From Desulfobulbaceae bacterium (GTDB taxonomy: Bacteria; Desulfobacterota; Desulfobulbia; Desulfobulbales; Desulfocapsaceae), in assembly GCA_024640625.1 (NCBI GenBank), contig JAHEER010000039.1:1-33300 (forward strand): a stretch of 33,300 bases of DNA, in the 5' to 3' direction. How positions within the stretch are numbered: the stretch's first letter is position 1; every line of letters starts with the position of its first letter. A model generated the notes under the pieces. That model searched no databases. It saw only the letters and a program-made list of their open reading frames with translations, and was not told where the DNA came from. Shown here one piece after another: positions 17,506 to 25,504 of this stretch. Made by a program: the position numbers and the translations under genes.

Positions 17506-18579
17506 ATGATTCTTAACAAGCTAATTACCCTCAGCACCCTTATTGCAGCACTTCTTGTCAGCGGCTGCAACAGCATCGGCCCCGCGACGATCGAACGGGA
17601 TCGCTTCGAATATTCAACCGCCATAGCGGAGTCGTGGAAAGAGATGATGCTGCTCAACATCATCAAAATTCGCTACGGCGATACGCCGATGTTTCTTGAG
17701 GTAGGCTCAGTGGTGAACCAGTATATCCTCGAACGCGAACTGGAAGCTGCCGCCACCTTTCGATCTGGAGACTTGATAGGCGACGGTCTCGGATTGACCG
17801 GCTCGGGCAAGTATTCGGACCGGCCCACCATCACCTACAGCCCGCTGATGGGCGAGAAATTCTACAAAAGCCTTCTCACTCCGATTCCCCCCCACGCCCT
17901 GTTTCTGCTGATCCAGTCCGGCTGGAACGCCGACTTCCTGCTGCGCGTCTGTCTCACCGCCATTAACGATCTGTACAACAGCAGTGAAAAAAGGCTGAGT
18001 ACGCATGAAGCCGATGAAGGATTCGACGAGCTCCTTGAAATTCTCACCGCCATGCAGAGAACCGGGGGACTGGGAAGCCGCCTGGTCGAGCGCGAGGGAG
18101 AAAAGACGATTATCTTTTTCCGCCAGAACCTGAGCGCTGAAATTAAACAAAACAGCCAGAGAATTGCCGAACTTCTCGGTCTCAACCCGAATGCCAACGA
18201 GTATCGTCTGGTCTATGGCTCCACCGCCTCGGATGATCGTGAAATAGCCATGCTGACCAGATCGATGTTCGATATCATCGCCGAACTGTCGCAATTCGTA
18301 CATATTCCGGAGCAGCATGTGCAGGAAAATCGAGCCAGCCCGGGGGCGATAAACAAAGCTTCAAGCTATGAAGAGGTACGCTCAAGGGTGTTCGTCGAAA
18401 GTACCCGGGACAAGCCCAAGGACCCCTTTCTGGCTGTCAAGTACCGAGACTACTGGTTCTATATCGAGGACACCGACTTCCGGTCCAAGCGCATGTTTTC
18501 CTTTCTCCTCTTCCTCCTGAGCCTCGCAGAAGGCGGAGGCGAGGGACTGGCGCCGGTCCTGACCCTGCCGACAGGGTAA
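17506..18579 (+). CDS. Conserved lipoprotein of unknown function
   Basis: A 357-residue predicted lipoprotein. The ATG at 17506 gives a compact lipoprotein signal (LNKLITLSTLIAALLVSGC) with lipobox LVSGC and the lipidated cysteine at residue 21. A GTG at 17479 would add nine residues and has no better ribosome binding site. The segment after the signal reads ATIERDRFEYSTAIAESWKE, then MLLNIIKIRYGDTPMFLEVG. This resembles a group of uncharacterised proteobacterial lipoproteins I recall but cannot name. The middle is alpha-helix rich; the C-terminal part has YRDYWFYIEDTDFRSKRMFS. There is no catalytic motif. It converges on an outer-membrane barrel gene 34 bases away. Function unknown. Confidence 0.8.
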   Translation: MILNKLITLSTLIAALLVSGCNSIGPATIERDRFEYSTAIAESWKEMMLLNIIKIRYGDTPMFLEVGSVVNQYILERELEAAATFRSGDLIGDGLGLTGSGKYSDRPTITYSPLMGEKFYKSLLTPIPPHALFLLIQSGWNADFLLRVCLTAINDLYNSSEKRLSTHEADEGFDELLEILTAMQRTGGLGSRLVEREGEKTIIFFRQNLSAEIKQNSQRIAELLGLNPNANEYRLVYGSTASDDREIAMLTRSMFDIIAELSQFVHIPEQHVQENRASPGAINKASSYEEVRSRVFVESTRDKPKDPFLAVKYRDYWFYIEDTDFRSKRMFSFLLFLLSLAEGGGEGLAPVLTLPTG

Positions 18580-18613
18580 GGAGCCAAGTCAGTTATCGAT
18601 GACGGGGTAGCCA

Positions 18614-19831
18614 TCAGAATTTGAAGATTGATTCGTAAGCTTCCTGGTCCTGAAGGTAGCCGAAATCGATCTCAAACCTGGTCAGGATCCCCGGATTGAA
18701 CTGATGGTCGTACTCTTTCGGGAAGGTGACCAGCGGTGCCACCTCGAGTACCAGCCAGTCCCTGAAGAAGCGCTGCCGGTAGCGCAGTTTGATCTGGAAA
18801 TCGGTGAGCTCGAGATCCGGTTCGGTGTCGAAGTAGCCCCCGACATCGTAGGCGATCGCCGAATCGATATTGAACACCTGATAGAGCCTGGTCACCGCCG
18901 AAAAAGGCATTCCCTCTCTCGATTCTGACAATATCGCGGTCAATATTGAGCGCGACATGAACCGCTGGCCGAAGAATTTCTCTATGTCGTAGGAGGCTTT
19001 GTTCTCCCACCCGTCATCGGTGTAGTAGCGCAGTCGATTGGTGAATCTTCCCGACCAGCCGTCATCAGACAGGGAATGCAGGTGACGATAGCGCAGCCCG
19101 GCAAACAGGTAATTAAGAGATGCCCCGACCTCGGTTGACACATTGTATCTCTCACCCATGGCCAGAAAGTATTGCACGCCGGCCGTCAATTGCTCATTAT
19201 CGTTTTTACTGCCGCCTTCGGTGTTGGGGATGGGGCTGGAATCGGCATCGAAATCGCTGTCGTCATTGAGCCGCAGAAACACATTGGCCCGTTTTTCCAG
19301 CCTGGGCAGGTTGACCCGCAGATCTATCGCACCGAAGGTTTCCAAGTCATACAGCTCGGAATACCCGAGGCCTATTTTCACTTTGGCCCGGGTTCGGTTT
19401 TCCTCTGCCAGGTACCTGGGATCGTCGAAAAATGAATCGATCCACTCGGCGGCGCTAAGCACCAGCGCACTGCCCTTCTTCTGCAGATCATCCAGCTGCG
19501 CTTGAGACTCGGGGCTTAGATAGGGGATATCATCTCCCTGGGCAGATCTCTTGTCGAGGGTCTGGCCCTGCTCTTCACTCAAAATAGGTATTCCGGTAAC
19601 GCGTTCCTCTCGTATTTCTTCGACCGGTCTGGCGTCACCGTTTATTACCGGCGGAGGCACTGCTGCCGGCGGAGTTTTTAACGGCGGAGCTTCATTAGCG
19701 CAACCACTCTCACTGAAGAGAGCAGAGAAGAAGAGAAAAAAGAGCAATGAGACAGGGAGGCCTCTGCAAAGGACGCTGGCCGGATGGCCGATAACAAGCT
19801 GACGATCAACTAAAATCTGCAATGATCTCAA
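18614..19831 (-). CDS. Putative outer-membrane beta-barrel protein
   Basis: A 405-residue protein with a hydrophobic N-terminal export signal (LPVSLLFFLFFSALF, then SESGCANEA) and a proline-rich linker. The long second half has alternating polar and hydrophobic residues typical of barrel strands (for example RYRHLHSLSDDGWSGRFTNR and LRYRQRFFRDWLVLEVAPL). It ends in phenylalanine (YESIFKF), the usual C-terminal signal for Bam-dependent insertion. I do not recognise the family. The start is uncertain: the longest frame begins with TTG at 19831, without a clear ribosome binding site, and an internal start nearer the signal peptide is possible. The SGC is not a canonical lipobox. It may work with the converging lipoprotein gene, but nothing shows this directly. 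Confidence 0.72.
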   Translation of the reverse strand: MRSLQILVDRQLVIGHPASVLCRGLPVSLLFFLFFSALFSESGCANEAPPLKTPPAAVPPPVINGDARPVEEIREERVTGIPILSEEQGQTLDKRSAQGDDIPYLSPESQAQLDDLQKKGSALVLSAAEWIDSFFDDPRYLAEENRTRAKVKIGLGYSELYDLETFGAIDLRVNLPRLEKRANVFLRLNDDSDFDADSSPIPNTEGGSKNDNEQLTAGVQYFLAMGERYNVSTEVGASLNYLFAGLRYRHLHSLSDDGWSGRFTNRLRYYTDDGWENKASYDIEKFFGQRFMSRSILTAILSESREGMPFSAVTRLYQVFNIDSAIAYDVGGYFDTEPDLELTDFQIKLRYRQRFFRDWLVLEVAPLVTFPKEYDHQFNPGILTRFEIDFGYLQDQEAYESIFKF

Positions 19832-19935
19832 GTACTGCGGTGCTTAAGTCAGAATCTTTGATGTTCACCACCATTTATTGTTCTGGTCGGAAGATGTCAA
19901 CACTTTTTATTCCTGCCAGAGCGGCCACGGGGTGA

Positions 19936-20292
19936 TTAGTGCGCCGCCCGATAGCGCTGCAGAGCCTCTTCAAGCCAGGCGCTGCTTGGCATGGTGGCCT
20001 CACCACAAGTTACCTGATAGGGGGTTCCGGTTATGGAACTCTTGCTCGCCGCGTAGGCAATGAACTGCTCTGCCGAACTGATTCGTTTCTTCACATAGTC
20101 ATATTTCTTGCCGATATGTGCGCGGGCCTCGACGGAGTCGTACTCCTTGCCGTTGCGGACAAAACTGCAGTCAGATTCTTCAATAAAGTCGAGAAGATGA
20201 GTTACTTCCGTCTGCCAGTCCCGAGCCGCTCCCAGGGCGGGCAGGGTACCCAGACCCGACAACAGGAGCACGACGACACATCGTCTCATCAT
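19936..20292 (-). CDS. DUF5329-family secreted small protein
   Basis: A 118-residue protein with a signal peptide (RRCVVVLLLSGLGTLPALGA). The mature part has VTHLLDFIEESDCSFVRNGK, EYDSVEARAHIGKKYDYVK and AASKSSITGTPYQVTC, the pattern I associate with DUF5329. Two cysteines (SDC and VTC) could form a disulfide. Its ATG overlaps the TGA of the upstream endonuclease-fold gene by four bases, so the two are translationally coupled and probably act together in the periplasm. The molecular function of the family is unknown. Confidence 0.82.
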   Translation of the reverse strand: MMRRCVVVLLLSGLGTLPALGAARDWQTEVTHLLDFIEESDCSFVRNGKEYDSVEARAHIGKKYDYVKKRISSAEQFIAYAASKSSITGTPYQVTCGEATMPSSAWLEEALQRYRAAH

Positions 20293-21191
20293 TGGGCTGC
20301 TCCCTGATCCAGTCTGAAATGCACTTCCAGGGGATTATGATCGGAGCTCTCGACCTGATGAGACAGGGATTTCGTCACCTCGAGTCCCCGGTAGTAGACG
20401 CCGTCCACCCTGTGGCTGAAGAAGCTTACCCGGTGATCCGGATCAAAAGATACGGGATTCATTTCGAGCTCGGTCATCTTCTGACGTACCAGCGACTCCC
20501 GCTCATCGTTCCAGGTATTGAAATCACCGGCCACGATGACCGGTCCCTCATGGGCCCTGACGATCTCTTCCAGAGCGCTGATCTGGCGCTGAACGGCAGC
20601 AACATTGATGGTGTAATTGACAAGATGGATATTTACCACCAGCAGAGACGTGTCCAGTCCTGCCAGCGGATATGACGCAGCCAGGCCGATTTTGGGAATC
20701 TTGAAGAGCGGCTCCGGCTCCCGAGAGGCACAGTACGCCTGGGGAGCCACACGGGCGGCGGACATGACACCTATCTCCCGTTCGTCAAGCTGAAAAGCCT
20801 TTGCCATCAGCCACTCATTCGCCGCCATTTCGGGCTGGGTGTCCAGAACCGGGCCGAGTGCCGCTTCCTGGAGCAGGAGAATGTCCGCTCCGCGGCCCAG
20901 AACAATGAGATCACTGTTCCAGTCCTTGTGGCCGCTGCGGTGGGAATTCCAGCTCAGCACAGTGAACGAGGAGGGGTCAATCCCCTCCGTGTCCCGTTCC
21001 GGGTTTACAAGTTCCAGGGCAGAGCCGCACGATGCCGGTTGTCGGTCCAGTTCCCTGTCCATGCTGCCGCTTGCCACGACCGCCTGGTCAGGAACGGCAA
21101 CGCAGCCGGCGAAATTCAGCAGCAGCGGCAATGCCGACAGGGCGAGCAGCAGAACCGTGGCCGGTAGTGGTGGTTTGAAATTAATTTTCAT
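20289..21191 (-). CDS. Secreted endonuclease/exonuclease/phosphatase-fold lipoprotein
   Basis: A 300-residue protein with a lipoprotein-type signal ending in LLNFAGC (Cys 30). The fold's landmark motifs are in order: FTVLSWNSHRSG, DILLLQEA (metal-binding Glu), VVNIHLVNYT, VIVAGDFNTWND and VESSDHNPLEVHF (catalytic Asp-His). These residues are complete, so it should be an active Mg-dependent phosphodiesterase or phosphatase. The substrate (DNA, phospholipid headgroup or other) cannot be assigned, and the envelope location argues against DNA repair. It is the first gene of a two-gene unit with the DUF5329 gene. Confidence 0.87.
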   Translation of the reverse strand: MKINFKPPLPATVLLLALSALPLLLNFAGCVAVPDQAVVASGSMDRELDRQPASCGSALELVNPERDTEGIDPSSFTVLSWNSHRSGHKDWNSDLIVLGRGADILLLQEAALGPVLDTQPEMAANEWLMAKAFQLDEREIGVMSAARVAPQAYCASREPEPLFKIPKIGLAASYPLAGLDTSLLVVNIHLVNYTINVAAVQRQISALEEIVRAHEGPVIVAGDFNTWNDERESLVRQKMTELEMNPVSFDPDHRVSFFSHRVDGVYYRGLEVTKSLSHQVESSDHNPLEVHFRLDQGAAQ

Positions 21192-21287
21192 TGCCCCCAG
21201 ACGATATTCACTCTCAACGAACAGGCAAGTGCTACCGCCCGCTCTTCCAATTCCCGGCCATAACGGCAGCCACAGAGCTGATCACGC

Positions 21288-22340
21288 TCATCCCTGCAGA
21301 CCAAATCGGTAGATTGTCGTATGGTGGTAGAGCTCACCCGGGACAAGCACAGGTGAAGGAAATAACGGCTGGTTCGGGCTGTCAGGATAATACTGGGTCT
21401 CCAGGCAGAGCGCCGCATGCTTGAAAAAACCCACTCCGCCGCGTCCTTTCCAGCGGCCGTCAAGATAGTTGCCGGTATACAGCTGCAGTCCCGGCTTGGT
21501 CGTGTAGACATCCATGAGCCGACCCGATTCTTCATGATAGACCGAGGCGGCGATTTTGGCGGCATCGCCATGGGTGTCAAGAACGTAGTTGTGGTCAAAA
21601 CCCTCACCGGCGTTCTTTCGGGTACCCTCCTCAGACATGGCCTGGTCAATGCGCCGGGGCGATCTGAAATCGAACGGGCTGTCGTCGACCGAGGCGAGCT
21701 CGCCGGTGGGAATCAGGTCGGGGCCGACCGGGGTATATTCAGAGGCGTTGATCTGCATGACGTGATTGGTGATATCTCCTGTGCCCGCCAGGTTGAAGTA
21801 GCTGTGCTGGGTTAGATTCACCACGGTCGGTTTGTCTGTCTCGGCCTGATAATCGATGATTAGCTCGCTGTTCTCAGTCAGAATATAGCTGACCCGAACC
21901 CGCAGAGTGCCTGGATAGCCTTCATCGCCATCGGGGCTGGTCAGGGAAAGCCGCAGCCCGGGCCCGCGCCCGTCTGCAATTATGTCCGCTTCCCATATCT
22001 TCTTGTTGAAGCCCTCATGGCCGCCGTGCAGATGGATTCCCGGCCTGTTGCAGCTCAGTTGATACGCCGATTTACCGATCTTTAACACGCCGCCTTTTAT
22101 CCGGTTCGCATAACGCCCGACCAGACTGCCGATATAGATCGAATCTTCTATATAACCTTCCAGCCTGTCATAGCCGAGCACCACGTCCGCCTCCCGGCCC
22201 GCGCGATCCACCACTTTCAGGGACGTGATGATGCCGCCGTAATTGGTGACGCTTACCCTTACCCCGACCTCATTGGACATGGTGTAGCGGTGAATTGTCC
22301 TCTCTTGGCAGGTACCGAAAACTTCCTGGACAACAGCCAT
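21288..22340 (-). CDS. galM: Aldose 1-epimerase (mutarotase)
   Basis: A 350-residue enzyme that interconverts alpha and beta anomers of hexoses such as galactose and glucose. Landmarks are VTNYGGIITSLKV, VVLGYDRLEGY, SLVGRYANRIKGG, NRPGIHLHGGHEGF (first active-site His), VVNLTQHSYFNLAGTG (second His, general acid) and the C-terminal CLETQYYPDSPNQPLFPSP (general base Glu). GGAGG lies five bases before the ATG. No other galactose genes are in view and there is no signal peptide, so it is a stand-alone cytosolic enzyme here. Confidence 0.95.
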   Translation of the reverse strand: MAVVQEVFGTCQERTIHRYTMSNEVGVRVSVTNYGGIITSLKVVDRAGREADVVLGYDRLEGYIEDSIYIGSLVGRYANRIKGGVLKIGKSAYQLSCNRPGIHLHGGHEGFNKKIWEADIIADGRGPGLRLSLTSPDGDEGYPGTLRVRVSYILTENSELIIDYQAETDKPTVVNLTQHSYFNLAGTGDITNHVMQINASEYTPVGPDLIPTGELASVDDSPFDFRSPRRIDQAMSEEGTRKNAGEGFDHNYVLDTHGDAAKIAASVYHEESGRLMDVYTTKPGLQLYTGNYLDGRWKGRGGVGFFKHAALCLETQYYPDSPNQPLFPSPVLVPGELYHHTTIYRFGLQG

Positions 22341-22449
22341 ACAGACCTCCCGATCAGAAACGCGATCTTAACGAGCGTGACGCCGGCACATTATTTTCTG
22401 CTCCACTCCCCGGCAGCTGTCGAGCGGCCGGTCTCGACTCAACCATTTG

Positions 22450-22478
22450 TTGACAAGGTAAACGGGGTGGGGAATAGT
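22450..22478 (+). promoter_or_regulatory. Candidate promoter for the DUF1820 gene
   Basis: TTGACA (22450-22455) is spaced 17 bp from AATAGT (22473-22478), about 70 bases before the ATG at 22550. The gap 22341-22549 separates divergent galM and DUF1820 genes and shows no other recognisable feature. Confidence 0.4.
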
Positions 22479-22549
22479 TTGCTCAGATATACGAACCATT
22501 ATTTTCATCTATTGATGAACCCACTATAGCCTACCGGCAGAGATCGACA

Positions 22550-22861
22550 ATGAACATTTTCCGCGTCCACTTTACCTGGAAGGAGAAGGAATACGAACTC
22601 AAGGCCCTCAGCCTGGACATGACCCATCCCTATTTCGTCTCCATCAAGGACCTGGTGCTGCCGGCTGAAAATGGCGTCCTGATTAATCCGGCGGACGATG
22701 AGATAAGAAAGAGTTTTGGTGGTGTCCGGCAGCTGATGCTGCCCTTTCAGTCGGTCTCTCTGATTGAGGAATTTACCGAGGACCCGGATGCCAAGCGTAC
22801 CTTGCAGGAGGCTCCCAAAGGCGGGATGGTGGTCACCGACCGGTTCACCAAGCGATCCTGA
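22550..22861 (+). CDS. DUF1820-family small protein
   Basis: A 103-residue cytosolic protein of unknown function. It opens MNIFRVHFTWKEKEYELKAL and continues with YFVSIKDLVLPAENGVLINP, a DDEIRKSFGGVRQLMLPFQS stretch and the end SLIEEFTEDPDAKR. This is the layout of DUF1820, a small widespread family with no known biochemistry. The ribosome binding site is weak. It stands alone, divergent from galM and convergent with the GGDEF-EAL gene. I cannot propose a role. Confidence 0.78.
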   Translation: MNIFRVHFTWKEKEYELKALSLDMTHPYFVSIKDLVLPAENGVLINPADDEIRKSFGGVRQLMLPFQSVSLIEEFTEDPDAKRTLQEAPKGGMVVTDRFTKRS

Positions 22862-22923
22862 TCAATCTGTTCCCTGTTTCAGATAGTCTGATTTTCCCCC
22901 GGAGCAATCCCCGCAGGGAATTT

Positions 22924-25263
22924 TCACCCTACATCACGGCCCGGACGAACCATCTGAATGTATTCCCTGAATTTTTCGGCGGGAATGGCCGGGCTGAACA
23001 GATATCCCTGCACCACCTCGACTTTTCTGCTTTTCAGAAAATCGAACTGCTCCCTGGTTTCCACCCCTTCGGCGACCAGCCGCAAGTCAAGAATCTGCGC
23101 CATGGCGATAATGGCGTCAACCAGGGACATATTGTACTGGTTTTCCATCATGTCGTTGATGAAACTGCGGTCGATTTTAAGGACTTGAAGCGGAAACTGC
23201 TTCAGGTAACTGAGCGAAGAATAGCCGGTGCCGAAGTCGTCGAGCGACAGGGTTATGTTTCTGTCGAGCAGCTTATTGAGGATTTCCAGCGGTTCCTGGG
23301 CATCCTGCATGAGCAGATTCTCGGTAATCTCTATTTCCAGCATGCTGTCCTCGAGGCCGCTCAACTCCAGAGCCCGATCGACGATGCTGAGAAAATTGCT
23401 GGACCTGAACTGTCGCGGTGAAATGTTGATGGCCACTTGAAGATCGCAGTCCGAGTGTTCCTTCCACACCACCGCTTCCTTGCAGGCGGTTTCGATGACC
23501 CAGGAGCCGATCTCCTCGATGAGTCCGTATTTTTCGGCGACCGGGATAAAAATCGACGGCGGCACCATGCCGAGGTCTTTATTCTGCCAGCGAACCAGCG
23601 CTTCAGCGCCGACCACCCTTTCGGTTTTGGTATCGATTTTAGGCTGATAGTAGACAAACAGTTCATCATTTTTAATGGCGTGCCGCAGACGATTCTCGAT
23701 GGCGAGCTGCTCGTCTATATAGGCGCGCAGCTCATGGGAGAAGAAACGGTAGTGGGTGCTGCTGTCCTTTTTGGCGTAATACATCGCCGTATCGGCATAC
23801 TGCATCAACAGTTCCACCGAGTTGCCGTCATCCGGGAAAGTACTGATGCCGATGCTGGCCGAGGTATATATCTCGTTGGAGTTGACAAAGAAGGGCTCGC
23901 TGAAGGAGCTGATAATCTTGTGCACGACAATTTCCGCCTGCTCCTGACGATTGAGCCCCTCCAGCAGCACCAGGAACTCATCTCCCCCCATTCTGGCCGC
24001 CGTATCGGTCTCACGCAGCAGCAGCAGAATCCTGTGGGCCACCATTTTCAGCAGTTCATCCCCGGTTGCGTGGCCGAGCGTATCGTTGATATCCTTGAAA
24101 TTGTTCAGATCGAGATAGAGCAGCGCAACTTTTGAATTCTGCCTTTTGGCCCTGGCAAACGCGCTTCTTATGTAGCTGAGCATGTAATACCGGTTGGGCA
24201 AATTAGTGAGCTGATCGAAATTGGCCTGGTGAATGAGCTTTTTCTCGGCTTCATCACGCTCGGTGATGTCGAGCGCCGTCACGACATAGACAGGAGGATC
24301 CTCCTGGGCCGAATACTGAATTCTCAATTCCACCGGATAGGTGGAGCCGTCATGGCGTTTCTGCAGGGTCTTGTAGGTCAGGGACTCTCTCCCTCCAAGT
24401 TGCAGCGGAGCGACAAGGGAAAGTATCTCTTCCTTATTCAGATCGACGATGATGTCGTCCAGGGTCATTTCGGACAGTTCGGCCTCGGTGTACCCCAGGT
24501 TGTCCAGGGCTCCCTTGTTGAACTGCAGACAGTTCAGGTTATCTGCATCGACGATATAGAGTTCGTTGGAGCTGTCATTGAGTATCCTGCCCAGCCTGTT
24601 GTTGAGCTGGTTCTTTTCTTCTTCGAGATCTTCGACCAGCGAGAGATTCTCGTATCTCAGGTGCAGAGAAGAAACGAGCACGGCGTTAAGTCGCTTGCTG
24701 GCCCTGGTCAAGGTGAAGAGATAGATTAGAACAAGGAAGGCCACGAAAAAATTGAGCGTTTCCGGCGCAAAGAAGGCATACACCACGACCGGGGCGAGCA
24801 GGCAGATTGCATACCCCGTGTAGCATATATAGTCGGCCACCAGCACCGTCAGCGCACCGGCCGCCAGGCCGGCGAGCAGAAGTACCGTGAACATCTGGTT
24901 GGGGACGGAGTCGTACGGGTGGAAAAAAATGATGGTGGAGCCGAAGATCAGTCCTACCGCCAGGCTGACGAACCTGAAACGGATAAGCCATATGGGCCTC
25001 TCCTTGAAGCCGACATCCTTGTCGAAATAGGTCTTCACAAGAAAATAGCGGAACACGTAAACGATGACAATCGCCCCGAACCAGAAGATCAGTGACTGTG
25101 TGTGGTGGTAGGGAAACTGGAAACAGACATAGAAAAACCCGCAAAAAAGATGGGCAACCGTACTGAGCAGATTGCTCGAATAAAGGTTGTCGATCTTGTC
25201 TGCAAGGATCTTGTTGGTAAAATTATTCTGAGATTGCTGCCTTTGAGAGTCGTTGCCCGTCAT
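22924..25263 (-). CDS. Membrane-bound PAS-GGDEF-EAL cyclic di-GMP turnover protein
   Basis: A 779-residue inner-membrane signalling protein. Residues 35-185 hold about six transmembrane helices (a MASE-like sensor of unnamed type), then a short coiled coil (205-225) and a PAS domain (about 225-335). The diguanylate cyclase domain (about 345-510) has an intact GGDEF (426-430) and the inhibitory I-site RETD exactly five residues before it. The phosphodiesterase domain (about 520-770) keeps EAL (554-556), EITEN, DDFGTGYSS and the later VAEGVE. By sequence both activities look possible; which dominates cannot be told. It lies 241 bases downstream of an rpfF-like gene on the same strand. In Burkholderia-type systems RpfR, a soluble PAS-GGDEF-EAL protein, is the receptor for the RpfF product, so a similar pairing is plausible here though the sensor part differs. 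Confidence 0.94.
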   Translation of the reverse strand: MTGNDSQRQQSQNNFTNKILADKIDNLYSSNLLSTVAHLFCGFFYVCFQFPYHHTQSLIFWFGAIVIVYVFRYFLVKTYFDKDVGFKERPIWLIRFRFVSLAVGLIFGSTIIFFHPYDSVPNQMFTVLLLAGLAAGALTVLVADYICYTGYAICLLAPVVVYAFFAPETLNFFVAFLVLIYLFTLTRASKRLNAVLVSSLHLRYENLSLVEDLEEEKNQLNNRLGRILNDSSNELYIVDADNLNCLQFNKGALDNLGYTEAELSEMTLDDIIVDLNKEEILSLVAPLQLGGRESLTYKTLQKRHDGSTYPVELRIQYSAQEDPPVYVVTALDITERDEAEKKLIHQANFDQLTNLPNRYYMLSYIRSAFARAKRQNSKVALLYLDLNNFKDINDTLGHATGDELLKMVAHRILLLLRETDTAARMGGDEFLVLLEGLNRQEQAEIVVHKIISSFSEPFFVNSNEIYTSASIGISTFPDDGNSVELLMQYADTAMYYAKKDSSTHYRFFSHELRAYIDEQLAIENRLRHAIKNDELFVYYQPKIDTKTERVVGAEALVRWQNKDLGMVPPSIFIPVAEKYGLIEEIGSWVIETACKEAVVWKEHSDCDLQVAINISPRQFRSSNFLSIVDRALELSGLEDSMLEIEITENLLMQDAQEPLEILNKLLDRNITLSLDDFGTGYSSLSYLKQFPLQVLKIDRSFINDMMENQYNMSLVDAIIAMAQILDLRLVAEGVETREQFDFLKSRKVEVVQGYLFSPAIPAEKFREYIQMVRPGRDVG

Positions 25264-25504
25264 CTGCTGAGTTGTCAGATCCTCTGGGAAAAATACTGGA
25301 CATGATTAATCAAGGGAAGCCACTTCCCTGCGAATCCCTTTTGGTTACCATCCAGACTATCAGAATGATACAAAAAAATAAAATATTCTTATGGGTTGGG
25401 GCGAAAAAAGGGAGACGGGTTCCGGCGATTTTCACCAGCTGAAGAAAGGAAGCGAGGAGAACTGCAGAATGATGAACGAAGCGGCCGCCGAAACGGCCGA
25501 TTCG
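25264..25504 (-). other. Gap between rpfF-like and GGDEF-EAL genes, with two small hairpins
   Basis: On the minus strand, CGGCCG repeats (25482-25487 and 25494-25499) can form a six-pair stem just after the rpfF stop, without a T-run. A second dyad, AGGGAAG and CTTCCCT (25313-25319 and 25323-25329), lies about 50 bases before the GGDEF-EAL start. No strong terminator or promoter is evident, so read-through from rpfF into the GGDEF-EAL gene is possible. The stretch 25330-25480 shows nothing recognisable. Confidence 0.4.

Noticed and set aside
22870-22924. TTCCCTG and CAGGGAA followed by TTTT as a terminator of the DUF1820 gene
   Set aside because: The loop is 37 bases long and the stem only seven pairs; too weak to list as a feature.
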